Below are positions 31,774 through 40,256 of a DNA stretch of 64,000 nucleotides, piece after piece; positions within the stretch are counted from its first letter, which is position 1, and each line of letters starts with the position of its first letter. Both the position numbers and the translations under genes were made by a program. The stretch covers positions 1 through 64,000 of the forward strand of contig PFUL01000064.1 in NCBI GenBank assembly GCA_002790095.1, given 5' to 3'. Below the pieces are notes generated by a model that was given only the letters and a program-made list of their open reading frames with translations, was not told where the DNA came from and ran no database searches. This stretch comes from Elusimicrobia bacterium CG_4_9_14_3_um_filter_62_55. Lineage in GTDB: Bacteria; Elusimicrobiota; Elusimicrobia; UBA1565.

Positions 31774-33390
31774 TCACTCGAATCGGACGCGAAATCCCAG
31801 ACGATCTTGACGAACTTCCTCATCGAGACGCAGCAGCAGAGAATCGGCGGGCGCGCGCGCGAGACCCTCGGCGCTGCGGCGCCGGGCTTCCGGGAAATCG
31901 CCCCGCAAGGCGGCCAGGTAAGCGAGAACCCGGTAGGAAAAGAGGTCCGCGGGCTGCAGAGAAACCGCCTTTTCGAAGAGACCCACCGCCCCGGCCGGGT
32001 CGTCGAGCTTCATCCGGCATAGCCCCATCCAGCGGTACAGAGACGGACTCTCCCAGGCGAGGGTTCCCGGCGGAGCGATCGGGACAAAGCGAACGAGCAG
32101 CGGATCCTTTCGTCCCTCGCGTAAATGAAGCCCCGCTTCAAACGAGGCCAGCGCGCTTGCGTAGTCCCCCTCCCGGTAGTAGGCCTCGCCGAGACCCTCG
32201 TGCGCCTTGGCGCTCCACGGATACACGGCGACCAGACTGCCCCAGAGCCGTGACTCGCTCCGCCAATCCTGAGCGCGCGCCATTGCCAGAGCCCCCCAAA
32301 AGACGATCAGCGCAAACAGCATCCGCGGCCGTCGCCGCAAGAACCATGCGGCCGCCGCCGCCGCGCCCGCCGCCGGCAGATACAGCCACCGCTCCGCCAA
32401 CGGGCGCAGGCTGAGAACCGCCGCCGGAATCACGTTCGAGGTCAGCGCGAGGATCGGAAGCGGCCACAGCAGGAAGAAGGCGACCGCCGGCCGATCCCGG
32501 TACCGGCGATGCGCGGCGTACAGCACGCCGCCCAGCACCGCGACGGCGGCCGCCGGCCAGAATACCGCCGTCGTCATCGACGCGGGCGGAAGGGCGAAGT
32601 ATTCGATGCGCAGCCCCGCGGGAACCGCGAGAAGCGCCGCCGCCTCCCCCAAGCCCTGCGCCGCGTAGTAGAGCCGCTCCAGCAGCGGGATCGACGCGGA
32701 GAGATTCATCGCCCCTCCGGGTCCCCGCAGCGGACCGAAGCGCACCGCGAGGTAGCACGCCGTCACCGCCGCGTAGAGCGCGTATTCTTTCCGGCGCTCG
32801 CGCAAGCGATCCCAGCCGCCCTCCAGCGCGTCCTGCATCGCCGCGAGCACGATGCCGACCGCGCCGGTTTCCTTTCCCAAAAGCGCCGCGCCCAGCGCCA
32901 ACGCGGCCAGACCCGGCCGCCCCCGCCCGCGCGCGAGAAGCATCGCGAGCACTCCAAACGCCGCGATCAGTTCCTCGTTGTAGCTCACGCACATCAAGGT
33001 TTCGATATGGACCGGATGAACCAAAAACAACGCCGCCGCGAACAATCCCGTTTCCGCCCCCAATCCGACGGACGCCACAAGCAGGCAAAGCAGGAGCGCG
33101 ACCGCGAAATGCAGCAGCAGCATCGCGGCGCGCAGCGCCGACGGCCGCTTCCCGAACCCGCGCGCGACGACCGCGTAGCTGAGGGTGGCCAAAGGCCGCC
33201 AGGTCGCCTCGTTGGAAAGGCGGAAGTAATCCTCCGACAAATAGTCGCGGGCCGCGAGCGGGCGATCGAGCACCGCGGCGTTCAAGATCATCGGACGGTC
33301 GTCCCACATCAGCGGGGCATCGAGCCGCGGTCCGTATACAAGAACCGCGACCAGCAGGGAAAGAGAGAGGGCCGCCAATCCGGGCTTCAC
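31774..33390 (-). CDS. Polytopic membrane protein with C-terminal TPRs (TMTC/PMT-like glycosyltransferase)
   Basis: 538 residues. About 10 hydrophobic segments span residues 1-385. The early loop LMWDDRPMILNAAVLDR carries the Asp-Asp and Arg of the PMT/GT-C fold, followed by NEATWRPLATLSYAVVARGF and FLVHPVHIETLMCVSYNEEL as in TMTC-type O-mannosyltransferases. The last 140 residues are TPR repeats (AHEGLGEAYYREGDYASALA, SLYRWMGLCRMKLDDPAGAV). It likely transfers a sugar from a lipid carrier to periplasmic or surface acceptors. GTG start. It lies 100 bp from the aldehyde dehydrogenase and is divergent from the receiver gene. Confidence 0.8.
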   Translation of the reverse strand: MKPGLAALSLSLLVAVLVYGPRLDAPLMWDDRPMILNAAVLDRPLAARDYLSEDYFRLSNEATWRPLATLSYAVVARGFGKRPSALRAAMLLLHFAVALLLCLLVASVGLGAETGLFAAALFLVHPVHIETLMCVSYNEELIAAFGVLAMLLARGRGRPGLAALALGAALLGKETGAVGIVLAAMQDALEGGWDRLRERRKEYALYAAVTACYLAVRFGPLRGPGGAMNLSASIPLLERLYYAAQGLGEAAALLAVPAGLRIEYFALPPASMTTAVFWPAAAVAVLGGVLYAAHRRYRDRPAVAFFLLWPLPILALTSNVIPAAVLSLRPLAERWLYLPAAGAAAAAAWFLRRRPRMLFALIVFWGALAMARAQDWRSESRLWGSLVAVYPWSAKAHEGLGEAYYREGDYASALASFEAGLHLREGRKDPLLVRFVPIAPPGTLAWESPSLYRWMGLCRMKLDDPAGAVGLFEKAVSLQPADLFSYRVLAYLAALRGDFPEARRRSAEGLARAPADSLLLRLDEEVRQDRLGFRVRFE

Positions 33391-33468
33391 AGGGAGGGCT
33401 CCGACAGGATCACCCGCACATCATATCCTCATCGGCGGCGAGCCGCAATCTCGCCGCAGCCCGGCGGG

Positions 33469-33497
33469 TTGACGAAATCCTCAACGGAGGCTAAGAT
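33469..33497 (+). promoter_or_regulatory. Sigma-70-type promoter of the receiver gene
   Basis: -35 TTGACG (33469-33474), 17-bp spacer, -10 TAAGAT (33492-33497), about 29 nt before the ATG at 33526, with GGAGG in the leader. Confidence 0.7.
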
Positions 33498-33525
33498 AAT
33501 CTGAGAATCATCGCTGGAGGATATC

Positions 33526-33888
33526 ATGGGCAAGACGATTATGATCTGCGACGACGAGCCGGATATGGCCGACTTCCTCAAGGCGGCCCTGGAAGCCGAG
33601 GGCTTTACCGTCGAATCGGCGGGCTCCGCGGAAGCCATCGTCAGTAAACTGCAAACGCTGACCCCCGATTTGATTCTCCTCGATATGGGGATGCCCGGAC
33701 TCGACCCCAAGACCCCGGCCCTTCAAATCCGTACGAAAACCAAGACGAAGGCCAAGATCATCATCATGACCGGACGCGACATCGCCAAGGAGCAAAAGGA
33801 AGGCGGACTGAAAGGCTCCGACGGGGCCCTGCAAAAAGGCGCCGGCATGGACGCCATCCTTAATAAGGTCAAGGAAGTCGCCGGCTAG
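33526..33888 (+). CDS. Stand-alone receiver-domain protein
   Basis: 120 residues of CheY-like receiver. It has the acidic pair in MICDDEPDM, phosphoacceptor Asp in LILLDMGMPGLD and Thr in IIIMTGRD. The last helix region is unusual: where KPF is expected there is LKGSDGALQKGAGMDAIL, so the conserved Lys-Pro is replaced by Gln-Lys-Gly. No output domain. Strong ribosome binding site (GGAGG). HtpX follows 70 bp downstream. The partner kinase is unknown. Confidence 0.88.
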   Translation: MGKTIMICDDEPDMADFLKAALEAEGFTVESAGSAEAIVSKLQTLTPDLILLDMGMPGLDPKTPALQIRTKTKTKAKIIIMTGRDIAKEQKEGGLKGSDGALQKGAGMDAILNKVKEVAG

Positions 33889-33958
33889 CCGAAACCGGCT
33901 TCTCCTCCGGGAACTTTCCCGCTTCCTTCGGCGTCTTACCTGCGGGAGGGAACACACC

Positions 33959-34858
33959 ATGAAGCGATTTATTCTCTTTTTCGCGGTCAACGCGGCCGTT
34001 ATCGTCGCGCTGTCGATCCTGCTGAATCTTTTAGGGATTCAGCCCTACTTGAGCGCCTACGGGATCGACTACCGATCGTTGCTGATTTTCTGCGCCGTGT
34101 TCGGCGTCGGCGGGGCGTTCCTCTCGCTGCAGATTTCGCGTTGGATGGCCAAGCGCGCGATGGGCGTGCTGCTCATCGACCCGCAGAGCCCGGGATCGGA
34201 CGCCGAGGCCTTTCTCGTTGATCGCGTCCAATCGCTCTGCCAGCGCGCGGGCCTTAAGACGCTCCCGGAAATCGGCATCTATCCGAATTCCGAAGTAAAC
34301 GCCTTCGCCACCGGCCCCAGCCGGGATCGCTCCTTGCTCGCGGTTTCCAGCGGATTGCTCGAGCGCATGGACGCGGACGCGATCGAAGGCGTGCTGGGAC
34401 ACGAAATCGCGCACATCGCCAACGGCGACATGGTCACCATGACCTTGGTGCAGGGCGTCGTCAATACGTTCGTGATGTTCTTCGCCCGAATCCTCGCGCA
34501 CGCCCTCGACAACGTAATGCGCTCGGACGACGACGGCGGGGGCCTCGGGTTTTTCGGCTACATGATGGCCGTGTTCGTTTTGGAGAGCGTCCTCTTCCTG
34601 CTCGCCTCCCCGATCATTTATTGGTTTTCCCGACGGAGGGAATTCCGGGCGGACGCGGGCTCGGCGGAAATCGCCGGGCGCGAACGCATGATCCACGCCC
34701 TGGAGTCGCTTAAGAACAGCGCGCGGCTCGTCGACGACAGGAATCGGTCGCTGGCGACCCTGAAGATCCACGGCGGCGCCTCGGGACTCGTCGCGATGCT
34801 CTATGCGAGCCATCCGAGTCTCGACGCGCGCATCGCGGCCCTTAAATCGAATTTTTAA
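33959..34858 (+). CDS. htpX: Membrane zinc protease HtpX
   Basis: 299 residues. Two N-terminal membrane segments (about 5-25 and 38-58) are followed by the M48 catalytic site GHEIAHIANGDMVTMTLVQG, two further hydrophobic segments, and the third zinc ligand Glu in SRRREFRADAGSAEIAGRE. The C-terminal LYASHPSLDARIAAL is typical. It degrades damaged membrane proteins in stress quality control. GGAGG before the ATG. The stop overlaps the convergent SGNH hydrolase gene by 17 bp. Confidence 0.96.
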   Translation: MKRFILFFAVNAAVIVALSILLNLLGIQPYLSAYGIDYRSLLIFCAVFGVGGAFLSLQISRWMAKRAMGVLLIDPQSPGSDAEAFLVDRVQSLCQRAGLKTLPEIGIYPNSEVNAFATGPSRDRSLLAVSSGLLERMDADAIEGVLGHEIAHIANGDMVTMTLVQGVVNTFVMFFARILAHALDNVMRSDDDGGGLGFFGYMMAVFVLESVLFLLASPIIYWFSRRREFRADAGSAEIAGRERMIHALESLKNSARLVDDRNRSLATLKIHGGASGLVAMLYASHPSLDARIAALKSNF

Positions 34859-35972
34859 GCAGTCGGCTTTCGGCGACGAATTCGGCGAGCCGGGCGGCGA
34901 CGAACGCGTGGCCGGCCGGGTTCCAGTGGCCGTCGGTCCTGAAGAACAGACTTTTCGGATTTCGCGCGTTCTCTTCCCGCATAGGGCCGGTCATGTCCAG
35001 AACCGGGATTCCGTTGCGAGCGCAGAAATCGACGAGATAGCGGTTAAAGCCGAAGCGTTCCTCACGGGAAACATTCATCTTCCATAACCGCATTTGGTAA
35101 TCGAAGAAATCGTCTTCGATTTGGGATTTGTGTGCGATCAGAAGCACCGCGAAACCGCGCCCGGAGGCATTCACCGCCGCCGCGAACTTCAAGAGCTCCC
35201 GAGTCGTCGCCTCCCAACGCGTCCGGTCGCCGCCGTCCCAAAACGGCAGTTGAGTCGTCGCCGCGTAGTCGGTCATCAGGCCGACGCGCTCAAGCAGATA
35301 GCGCAGCTCGGGGGAAATCTTCGCAGGACGCCGAACGAAATTGTAGAGCACGGAATGCTCGCTGAAAAATCGCTTGAACGGATAAAAGAAGCGGTGCCTC
35401 ACGGGGACGGCGGAGGGCGCCGCAGGCTCGGGTCCGGTCCGGTCCGCCGGCAAGATGTCCGAGGAAACGTCCAATCCCATCACCACCGCGCCGATCCCGG
35501 GATCGGACGCAAAGGCTTCCTCGTAAACCCGACGGTATTCGGGAATCCCCCGGCCGGACAGCCCCCCGTTGTACACGCGAAGTTCCGGGCGTTCCTCGCG
35601 GAGGTCCTTTTCCAACAGCTTCACGTAGCACTTCTCGAAGTCGATCCCGTATCCCTCGGTGAAGGAATCCCCCACGACGAGCAGCGACCCCTCCGGCGTC
35701 GGCGGCGCGTACTCCCGGTCGCGAAAGCCCTTGGAGTTGATCGAATAGAGGACGTCCCATTCGATGCGCTTCCAGCGCTGGATTTGTCCGGGCGCGTAGG
35801 CGATTCCTTCCCCGCGCAGCCGGAGATCGACGTCCAAGTAGCGCGCCCCGGTGAACAGGCGCAGCCCCCCTTCCAGCATCAGCGCGGTCGCGGCGAGAGA
35901 CGCAGAGAGAAGAACCCCGTTCAGCGCGGCGCCGGTCAAACGGGATCCGATCCCCCGCGGCGCCGCGCTCAC
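34842..35972 (-). CDS. SGNH/GDSL-type hydrolase, membrane-anchored
   Basis: 376 residues. The N-terminal hydrophobic helix (ALNGVLLSASLAATALMLEG) probably anchors it in the inner membrane. Block I is SLLVVGDSFTEGYGI (nucleophile Ser), and the late block has TDGHWNPAGHAFVAARLAEF (catalytic Asp/His). ALNG and AlgX/PatB-like acetylation enzymes share this layout, so a role in acylating or deacylating surface polysaccharide is plausible. GTG start at 35972 overlaps the GT2 stop (GTGA), so it is coupled to a glycosyltransferase. Confidence 0.82.
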   Translation of the reverse strand: MSAAPRGIGSRLTGAALNGVLLSASLAATALMLEGGLRLFTGARYLDVDLRLRGEGIAYAPGQIQRWKRIEWDVLYSINSKGFRDREYAPPTPEGSLLVVGDSFTEGYGIDFEKCYVKLLEKDLREERPELRVYNGGLSGRGIPEYRRVYEEAFASDPGIGAVVMGLDVSSDILPADRTGPEPAAPSAVPVRHRFFYPFKRFFSEHSVLYNFVRRPAKISPELRYLLERVGLMTDYAATTQLPFWDGGDRTRWEATTRELLKFAAAVNASGRGFAVLLIAHKSQIEDDFFDYQMRLWKMNVSREERFGFNRYLVDFCARNGIPVLDMTGPMREENARNPKSLFFRTDGHWNPAGHAFVAARLAEFVAESRLLKNSI

Positions 35973-36742
35973 GGGAAATCCCGGTCTCGAACGGCCTTTT
36001 TCAGCAGAGCTTCCCCGTCCCAAGGTTCCGGCGCCGGCGGGGAGTGCGGTCCGTCCCCGTAGCGCCGACGAAACAAAGACTCCGGGTCCTCTCCGAACGC
36101 GAACCGCATCCGGTACGCGAAACGACGCAGGATGCTGCGCAGCGGTCCGGTCCGGCGCAGGTCGTGCGCCGCGGGACGGATGCACTCCTTCAGGCGCACA
36201 ATCCTCCCCAACGGCCTCAACCGCGCGCAAAGCGCGAGATCTTCCATCATCGGAAAATCAGGAAATCCTCCCGCGCCTTCGTAAATGGATTTAGGAACGC
36301 ACAGTCCCGACTCGCCGTACGCGGAGTTTCTCAAAGATACGCGAAGATTCGCCGCAAGCGCCGCGAAGGCGAGCCGGAAGCCCGCTCCGTAATGGACGCT
36401 GAAAACCGTCGCAGCGGAACCCGCCGACCGCTCCGAATTCCAGAAGGCTTCCAACGCCGCCTGCCAGTCCCCGGGAAGCTGCGCGTCCGCGTGCAGAAAC
36501 AACAGCAATTCCCCCGAGGCCTCGCGGGCCCCTTTATGCAACTGCGCCCCTCGATTCGCGCCCCCCAATGGAATGACCTTGTCGGCGGACTCCCGGGCGA
36601 ATTTCAGCGTTCCATCCTTGCTGCCGCCGTCCACGACGATGATCTCGACGCTGTCGGGACGCGCGGTGGCGCGCAGGCGCTTCAACGTCCCGGCGATGCG
36701 GCGGCCTTCGTTCCATGCGGGAACGACGATCGACAGCCGCAT
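35969..36742 (-). CDS. Family 2 glycosyltransferase (TIGR04283-like)
   Basis: 257 residues. GT-A fold landmarks: LSIVVPAWNEGRRIAGTLKR, IIVVDGGSKDGTLKFA and the acidic motif LLLFLHADAQLPGDW. The motif NRGAQLHKGAREASG is the signature of the TIGR04283 subgroup (often near selenium or radical-SAM genes, though none is seen here). No membrane segment; cytoplasmic. It starts directly after the DUF1015 gene stop (36743), with no intergenic base, and is coupled to the SGNH hydrolase downstream. The substrate is unknown. Confidence 0.88.
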   Translation of the reverse strand: MRLSIVVPAWNEGRRIAGTLKRLRATARPDSVEIIVVDGGSKDGTLKFARESADKVIPLGGANRGAQLHKGAREASGELLLFLHADAQLPGDWQAALEAFWNSERSAGSAATVFSVHYGAGFRLAFAALAANLRVSLRNSAYGESGLCVPKSIYEGAGGFPDFPMMEDLALCARLRPLGRIVRLKECIRPAAHDLRRTGPLRSILRRFAYRMRFAFGEDPESLFRRRYGDGPHSPPAPEPWDGEALLKKAVRDRDFP

Positions 36743-37942
36743 TCAGCGAAAAACCCGAAACGCGATACCGGTCGCGATCTTCGGGTAGAAGTAGGTCGAT
36801 TTTTGGGGAAGCAGTCCGCCCCGTTCGACGGCTTTGCGGATCTCGGCGACGCTGAACCCCTTCACCAAGACGGCGACCCCGCGTCTTTTTCGCGCCTCGC
36901 GCGCGGCCTCCCTGGATCCGTGACAGTACACGATATCGTGGGCGTCCACTCCGGGAAACAGGCGCCGGGCGAGCCACTCGGTTGCGAATCGGGTCGAAAC
37001 GCCCGAAGCCTTCGACGCCGGAACGGCCAGGTCGAGCCCTCCGTCGACGAGTCCGAACGCGTAGGGCGAACGCGCGCGGCCGATCGCGCGCTCCAGCGCC
37101 CCGAGCGATCTCTGCCCCTGCAACCGGCAAAGCCGACGGGCCGCCGCTCGGACCTCGGCGGCGTTTTCCAAAACCCGATGAGTCGGATTCACGACCAGGC
37201 CCGGATCTTCCTCGGCGACGAGATACGCCAGAATACGATCGGCCCCCCGCTCGCGGGTTTTCATCCAATATTCGCGCGCGACTTCGTAGCGGTGATGCCC
37301 GTCCGCGATCAGCAGTTTCTTGGAACGTATCGCCGCGGTGATCGCCCGTGTTTTCTCCGGGTCTTGAATCCTCCAGACGCGGTAGGAAACCCCGGCGGTA
37401 TCTTTACCCGTCGCCTCGGGCGAGCGGCGCTTGACCCGGTCCAGAACCGAACGAACGCGCCGGCCCGGATCCGAAAAAATACCGAAGATGGGACTCGTGT
37501 TCGCCTTCACTTTGCGCAGCAGCCGGATTCGGTCGGCCTTGTGCTTGGGAAGCGTTTTCTCATGCTTGAGCACCCGACGGGCCGTGGCGTCCTCGAGACC
37601 CAGAGCTGCAAGCATTCCCGTGCGGCGGTAAACGCGGCCTTCGAAACGAAACACCTGCTCGACCAGATAAAAGCACGGGGCGTCGTCCTGAAGCAAGGTC
37701 CCGTCCGCGCGCCAGCGAACGAGCGCGCGGCGAGCGTTGGCGTACTTGACGGAGGAGTCCCCGCGCGGAAGCTCCAAGTGAACGGCAGAGAGGCGGTTCG
37801 CGCGAAGCGCGCGGGCGAGATCGGGTCCGATGACGTCGTAGGGCGGGCACATCGCCGAGGACAGCGTCCCGCGGCCGTATGGGAATCGAACGCCGCGGAA
37901 GGGATCGACGGTGAGACCGGAGGAAGATTTCTTCGAGGGCAT
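36743..37942 (-). CDS. DUF1015 family protein
   Basis: 399 residues spanning a complete DUF1015 protein. It begins with VDPFRGVRFPYG and CPPYDVIGPDLARAL and has the invariant LLIADGHHRYEVAREYW. The C-terminal third carries the usual KGFSVAEIRKAVERGGLLPQ and KSTYFYPKIATGI ending. The family is widespread, often near serine-metabolism genes, and the biochemical role is unsettled; HHRYE suggests metal or phosphate binding. TAAAAT on the minus strand ends 14 nt before the ATG. It is the first gene of a three-gene operon with GT2 and SGNH hydrolase. Confidence 0.92.
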   Translation of the reverse strand: MPSKKSSSGLTVDPFRGVRFPYGRGTLSSAMCPPYDVIGPDLARALRANRLSAVHLELPRGDSSVKYANARRALVRWRADGTLLQDDAPCFYLVEQVFRFEGRVYRRTGMLAALGLEDATARRVLKHEKTLPKHKADRIRLLRKVKANTSPIFGIFSDPGRRVRSVLDRVKRRSPEATGKDTAGVSYRVWRIQDPEKTRAITAAIRSKKLLIADGHHRYEVAREYWMKTRERGADRILAYLVAEEDPGLVVNPTHRVLENAAEVRAAARRLCRLQGQRSLGALERAIGRARSPYAFGLVDGGLDLAVPASKASGVSTRFATEWLARRLFPGVDAHDIVYCHGSREAAREARKRRGVAVLVKGFSVAEIRKAVERGGLLPQKSTYFYPKIATGIAFRVFR

Positions 37943-38009
37943 GGGCGCATGATCCGATTTTAGATCGCCCCCGTCAAGGATCGCCCCCCGGAGGGGGGCT
38001 TAAACTCGC

Positions 38010-38015
38010 TATAAT
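38010..38015 (+). promoter_or_regulatory. -10 hexamer of the nadD-yqeK gene
   Basis: TATAAT ends 6 nt before the GTG at 38022. A GC inverted repeat (GCCCCCC-GGA-GGGGGGC, about 37983-37999) occupies the -35 position. No ribosome binding site fits, so the mRNA would be leaderless or nearly so. Confidence 0.6.
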
Positions 38016-38021
38016 CGCCCG

Positions 38022-39173
38022 GTGAGCCTCATCGTTTTCGGAGGAAGCTTCGACCCCCCCCATCGCGGACACCTTCGCCTGCTGCGCGCGGCCCTGCGCG
38101 CGGTCGAAGGCTCCCGCGCGGCGGTCGTCCCCGCCTTTCGCTCCCCGCTGAAGGCGTCGTGCCGGGCCTCGGTCGAAGATCGCCTCGCGCTGCTGCGCGC
38201 GGCGCTCGATGAAGGTCTTCCTGGAAAGCTGCGCGAGCGTGTTTCCACCGAAGCCTTCGAAGCCCGCCGGGGACAAATGACGTACACCTACGAGACGCTG
38301 CGGTTTCTGAAACGCCGGCACCCGGGCGTTGAGCTCCACTTTCTGGCCGGGTCCGATGCCGCGGCGGATTTGGCGCGCTGGAAAAACCCCCGGGAGGTCG
38401 CGGGGGCGGTCTCGTTCTTGGTCGGGAAACGCCCGGATTCCCGAATTCCCGGACGCCCGCCCTTCGGAGCGCGCTTCCTCGCGCTTCCCGGGTCGTTTCC
38501 AAAAATCTCTTCCACGAAGATCCGGCTTCGCCTGATGCTCGAGCGCCCGGTCAAGCGCCTGCTCCCCCGCTCCGTCTTGGCGCTCGTGAAAGCGCGCGGG
38601 CTCTACGGACTGGAAATTCTACGCAGACTCGAATCGGAACTGAAGCCGGGCCGATACGCGCATACGCTCGCGGTCGCGCGCCACGCGGCCGCTTTGGCGA
38701 AACGCTTCGGCATCGATCCTGAACGCGCCGCGCTCGCCGGCCTGCTTCACGATTGCGGACGCGCCGTCGAGGCGGGACGCATGGCGGCCTTCGCCCGACG
38801 CAAAGGCCTGCGCGTCCCGGCGTTCGAGGAAACGGCCGCGAGACAACCGATGCTCCTGCACGCCCACATTTCCGAATTCCGCGCTCGAACGATATACGGC
38901 GTGAGTGATTTTGAAATCCTCTCCGCGGTGCGCAAACACACGCTTGGAGACGCGGTCATGTCCGCGTTCGACCGCCTTCTCTACGCCGCGGACGCGTCCT
39001 CCCCGGACCGAGCCTACGCGGGAGTCGGTCGCATTCGCGACGCGCTGCGCGAGGGACTCGACGAAGGCTTCGCCGAGTCCGTCCGCTCGAAAATCGCGGG
39101 CATCATCGAAGGCGGCCGCTGGCTGCACCCATCCACCGCCGCCGTATGGGATGCGGCGTTGGAGCATTTATGA
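38022..39173 (+). CDS. nadD: NadD-YqeK fusion: nicotinate-nucleotide adenylyltransferase plus HD hydrolase
   Basis: 383 residues. Residues 1-190 are NadD: IVFGGSFDPPHRGHLRLLRA (nucleotidyl-transferase HxGH), PLKASCRASVEDRLALL and FPKISSTKIR (ISSTxIR). Residues 200-375 are an HD domain of the YqeK type: YAHTLAVARHAAALAKRFG, LAGLLHDCGRA, HISEFRARTIYGV and AVRKHTLGDAVMSAFDRLLY. NadD makes deamido-NAD; YqeK hydrolyses Ap4A-type dinucleotides. The genes are usually adjacent; here they are one protein. GTG start. The downstream LytR_C gene starts in its stop codon (ATGA). Confidence 0.93.
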   Translation: MSLIVFGGSFDPPHRGHLRLLRAALRAVEGSRAAVVPAFRSPLKASCRASVEDRLALLRAALDEGLPGKLRERVSTEAFEARRGQMTYTYETLRFLKRRHPGVELHFLAGSDAAADLARWKNPREVAGAVSFLVGKRPDSRIPGRPPFGARFLALPGSFPKISSTKIRLRLMLERPVKRLLPRSVLALVKARGLYGLEILRRLESELKPGRYAHTLAVARHAAALAKRFGIDPERAALAGLLHDCGRAVEAGRMAAFARRKGLRVPAFEETAARQPMLLHAHISEFRARTIYGVSDFEILSAVRKHTLGDAVMSAFDRLLYAADASSPDRAYAGVGRIRDALREGLDEGFAESVRSKIAGIIEGGRWLHPSTAAVWDAALEHL

Positions 39174-40222
39174 ACGGCGCGCGTTGGGCCGCCGCCGCGC
39201 TCATCGCCTGCGTCGCCGCGGCCGCTGCGTTGGAAGTGCGTTCGGAAACGGCCGCCCGCCTGCGGGACGGAAAACCGCTGACCGGCCTGCTTTCTATTCG
39301 CCACGAAGGACAGGAAGGCGTGACCCCGCCCGCGCTTTATATGGCGGCCGCGGGCCCGCGGGGCGGCTCGCTCGACCTCGTCCGAATTCCCCCCGATTTC
39401 CCGGTTTTTGAACGGGGACCGGGGGGAGAGGCGATAAACCTCAGAACCCTCGCCGACGTGTACGGGCAAGCCTACGGCCCCGATCGCCGTCTCGACCGCG
39501 CGGACGAAACAATCGAAGAGGCCGCCCTGACGATGCTGCAGTCCGATCCGGCGTGGCCCGAAGAGCGCGGCGGTCCATTTCGAGACAGCGACCGTCCCGC
39601 GGCTCTCGACTTCCATCTGCGTCTCTCCGTCGGAGCGGGCGCCCGGCCCGGATTCCCCCGGGAAATGCGGCGCTTGCTCGCCGATCGCCTCGAGGACCCC
39701 CTCTTTTGGCCCCGCTTCGCGGCGGACGCCCCCGCCCTCCGCGCGCGGGAACGGGCGGGCCGCGGTGCCTACGAGCTGCTTCTGCTCGCGCGCGACTTCC
39801 GGCGGCTTTCCCCGGCGCGGCTCCGGCTGTCGGAGCTCACCGATCCCGCCCTTTCGCACCGTCTGCTGGCCCGCGTTTTCGCGCGGGCGGCCGGCGCCCC
39901 GGAACCCGAAGGCCCGGTCGACGCGGAAGTGCTCAACGGCACGGATTCCGACGGCCTAGCGCTCAAAGCCACAAGATTATTAAGATTGCGGGGCTTCGAC
40001 GTGGTTCACTTCGGGAGTACGCGTCCGCTCGAACATACGACCCGCTTCCTGGACCGCGCCGGAAACGCGGACGGCGCTGCGGCGATCGCCCATTCGCTGG
40101 GCTGCGCCGCTCCCGAAGTCGTGACCGCTCTGGAAGCGCGTCCCCGGGCGGCGGTGACGGTCGTTCTCGGACAGGATTTTGCGTCGTGCCGCGCGCTCGC
40201 GGAAACCGCGGAAAGGCCGTGA
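39170..40222 (+). CDS. Membrane-anchored protein with LytR_C-like domain
   Basis: 350 residues. The N-terminal hydrophobic segment (AAAALIACVAAAAALEV) acts as signal anchor. The middle (about 70-230) has no clear LCP catalytic motif, although INLRTLADVYGQAYGP sits where an LCP core would. The C-terminal 100 residues match LytR_C: VDAEVLNGTDSDGLALKATR, then LLRLRGFDVVHFGST. LCP/LytR_C genes commonly follow nadD-yqeK and precede rsfS, so this fits a known gene neighbourhood with two pilT genes inserted. Loss of LCP chemistry is my reading and not certain. Confidence 0.75.
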   Translation: MNGARWAAAALIACVAAAAALEVRSETAARLRDGKPLTGLLSIRHEGQEGVTPPALYMAAAGPRGGSLDLVRIPPDFPVFERGPGGEAINLRTLADVYGQAYGPDRRLDRADETIEEAALTMLQSDPAWPEERGGPFRDSDRPAALDFHLRLSVGAGARPGFPREMRRLLADRLEDPLFWPRFAADAPALRARERAGRGAYELLLLARDFRRLSPARLRLSELTDPALSHRLLARVFARAAGAPEPEGPVDAEVLNGTDSDGLALKATRLLRLRGFDVVHFGSTRPLEHTTRFLDRAGNADGAAAIAHSLGCAAPEVVTALEARPRAAVTVVLGQDFASCRALAETAERP

Positions 40223-40256
40223 CGCCGCACGCGACTAAGACTCACCGGAGGAAGGA

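Noticed and set aside
37983-37999. GC hairpin before nadD as a terminator
   Set aside because: No gene reads into it from either side at that point and no T run follows; it lies in the promoter region of nadD.
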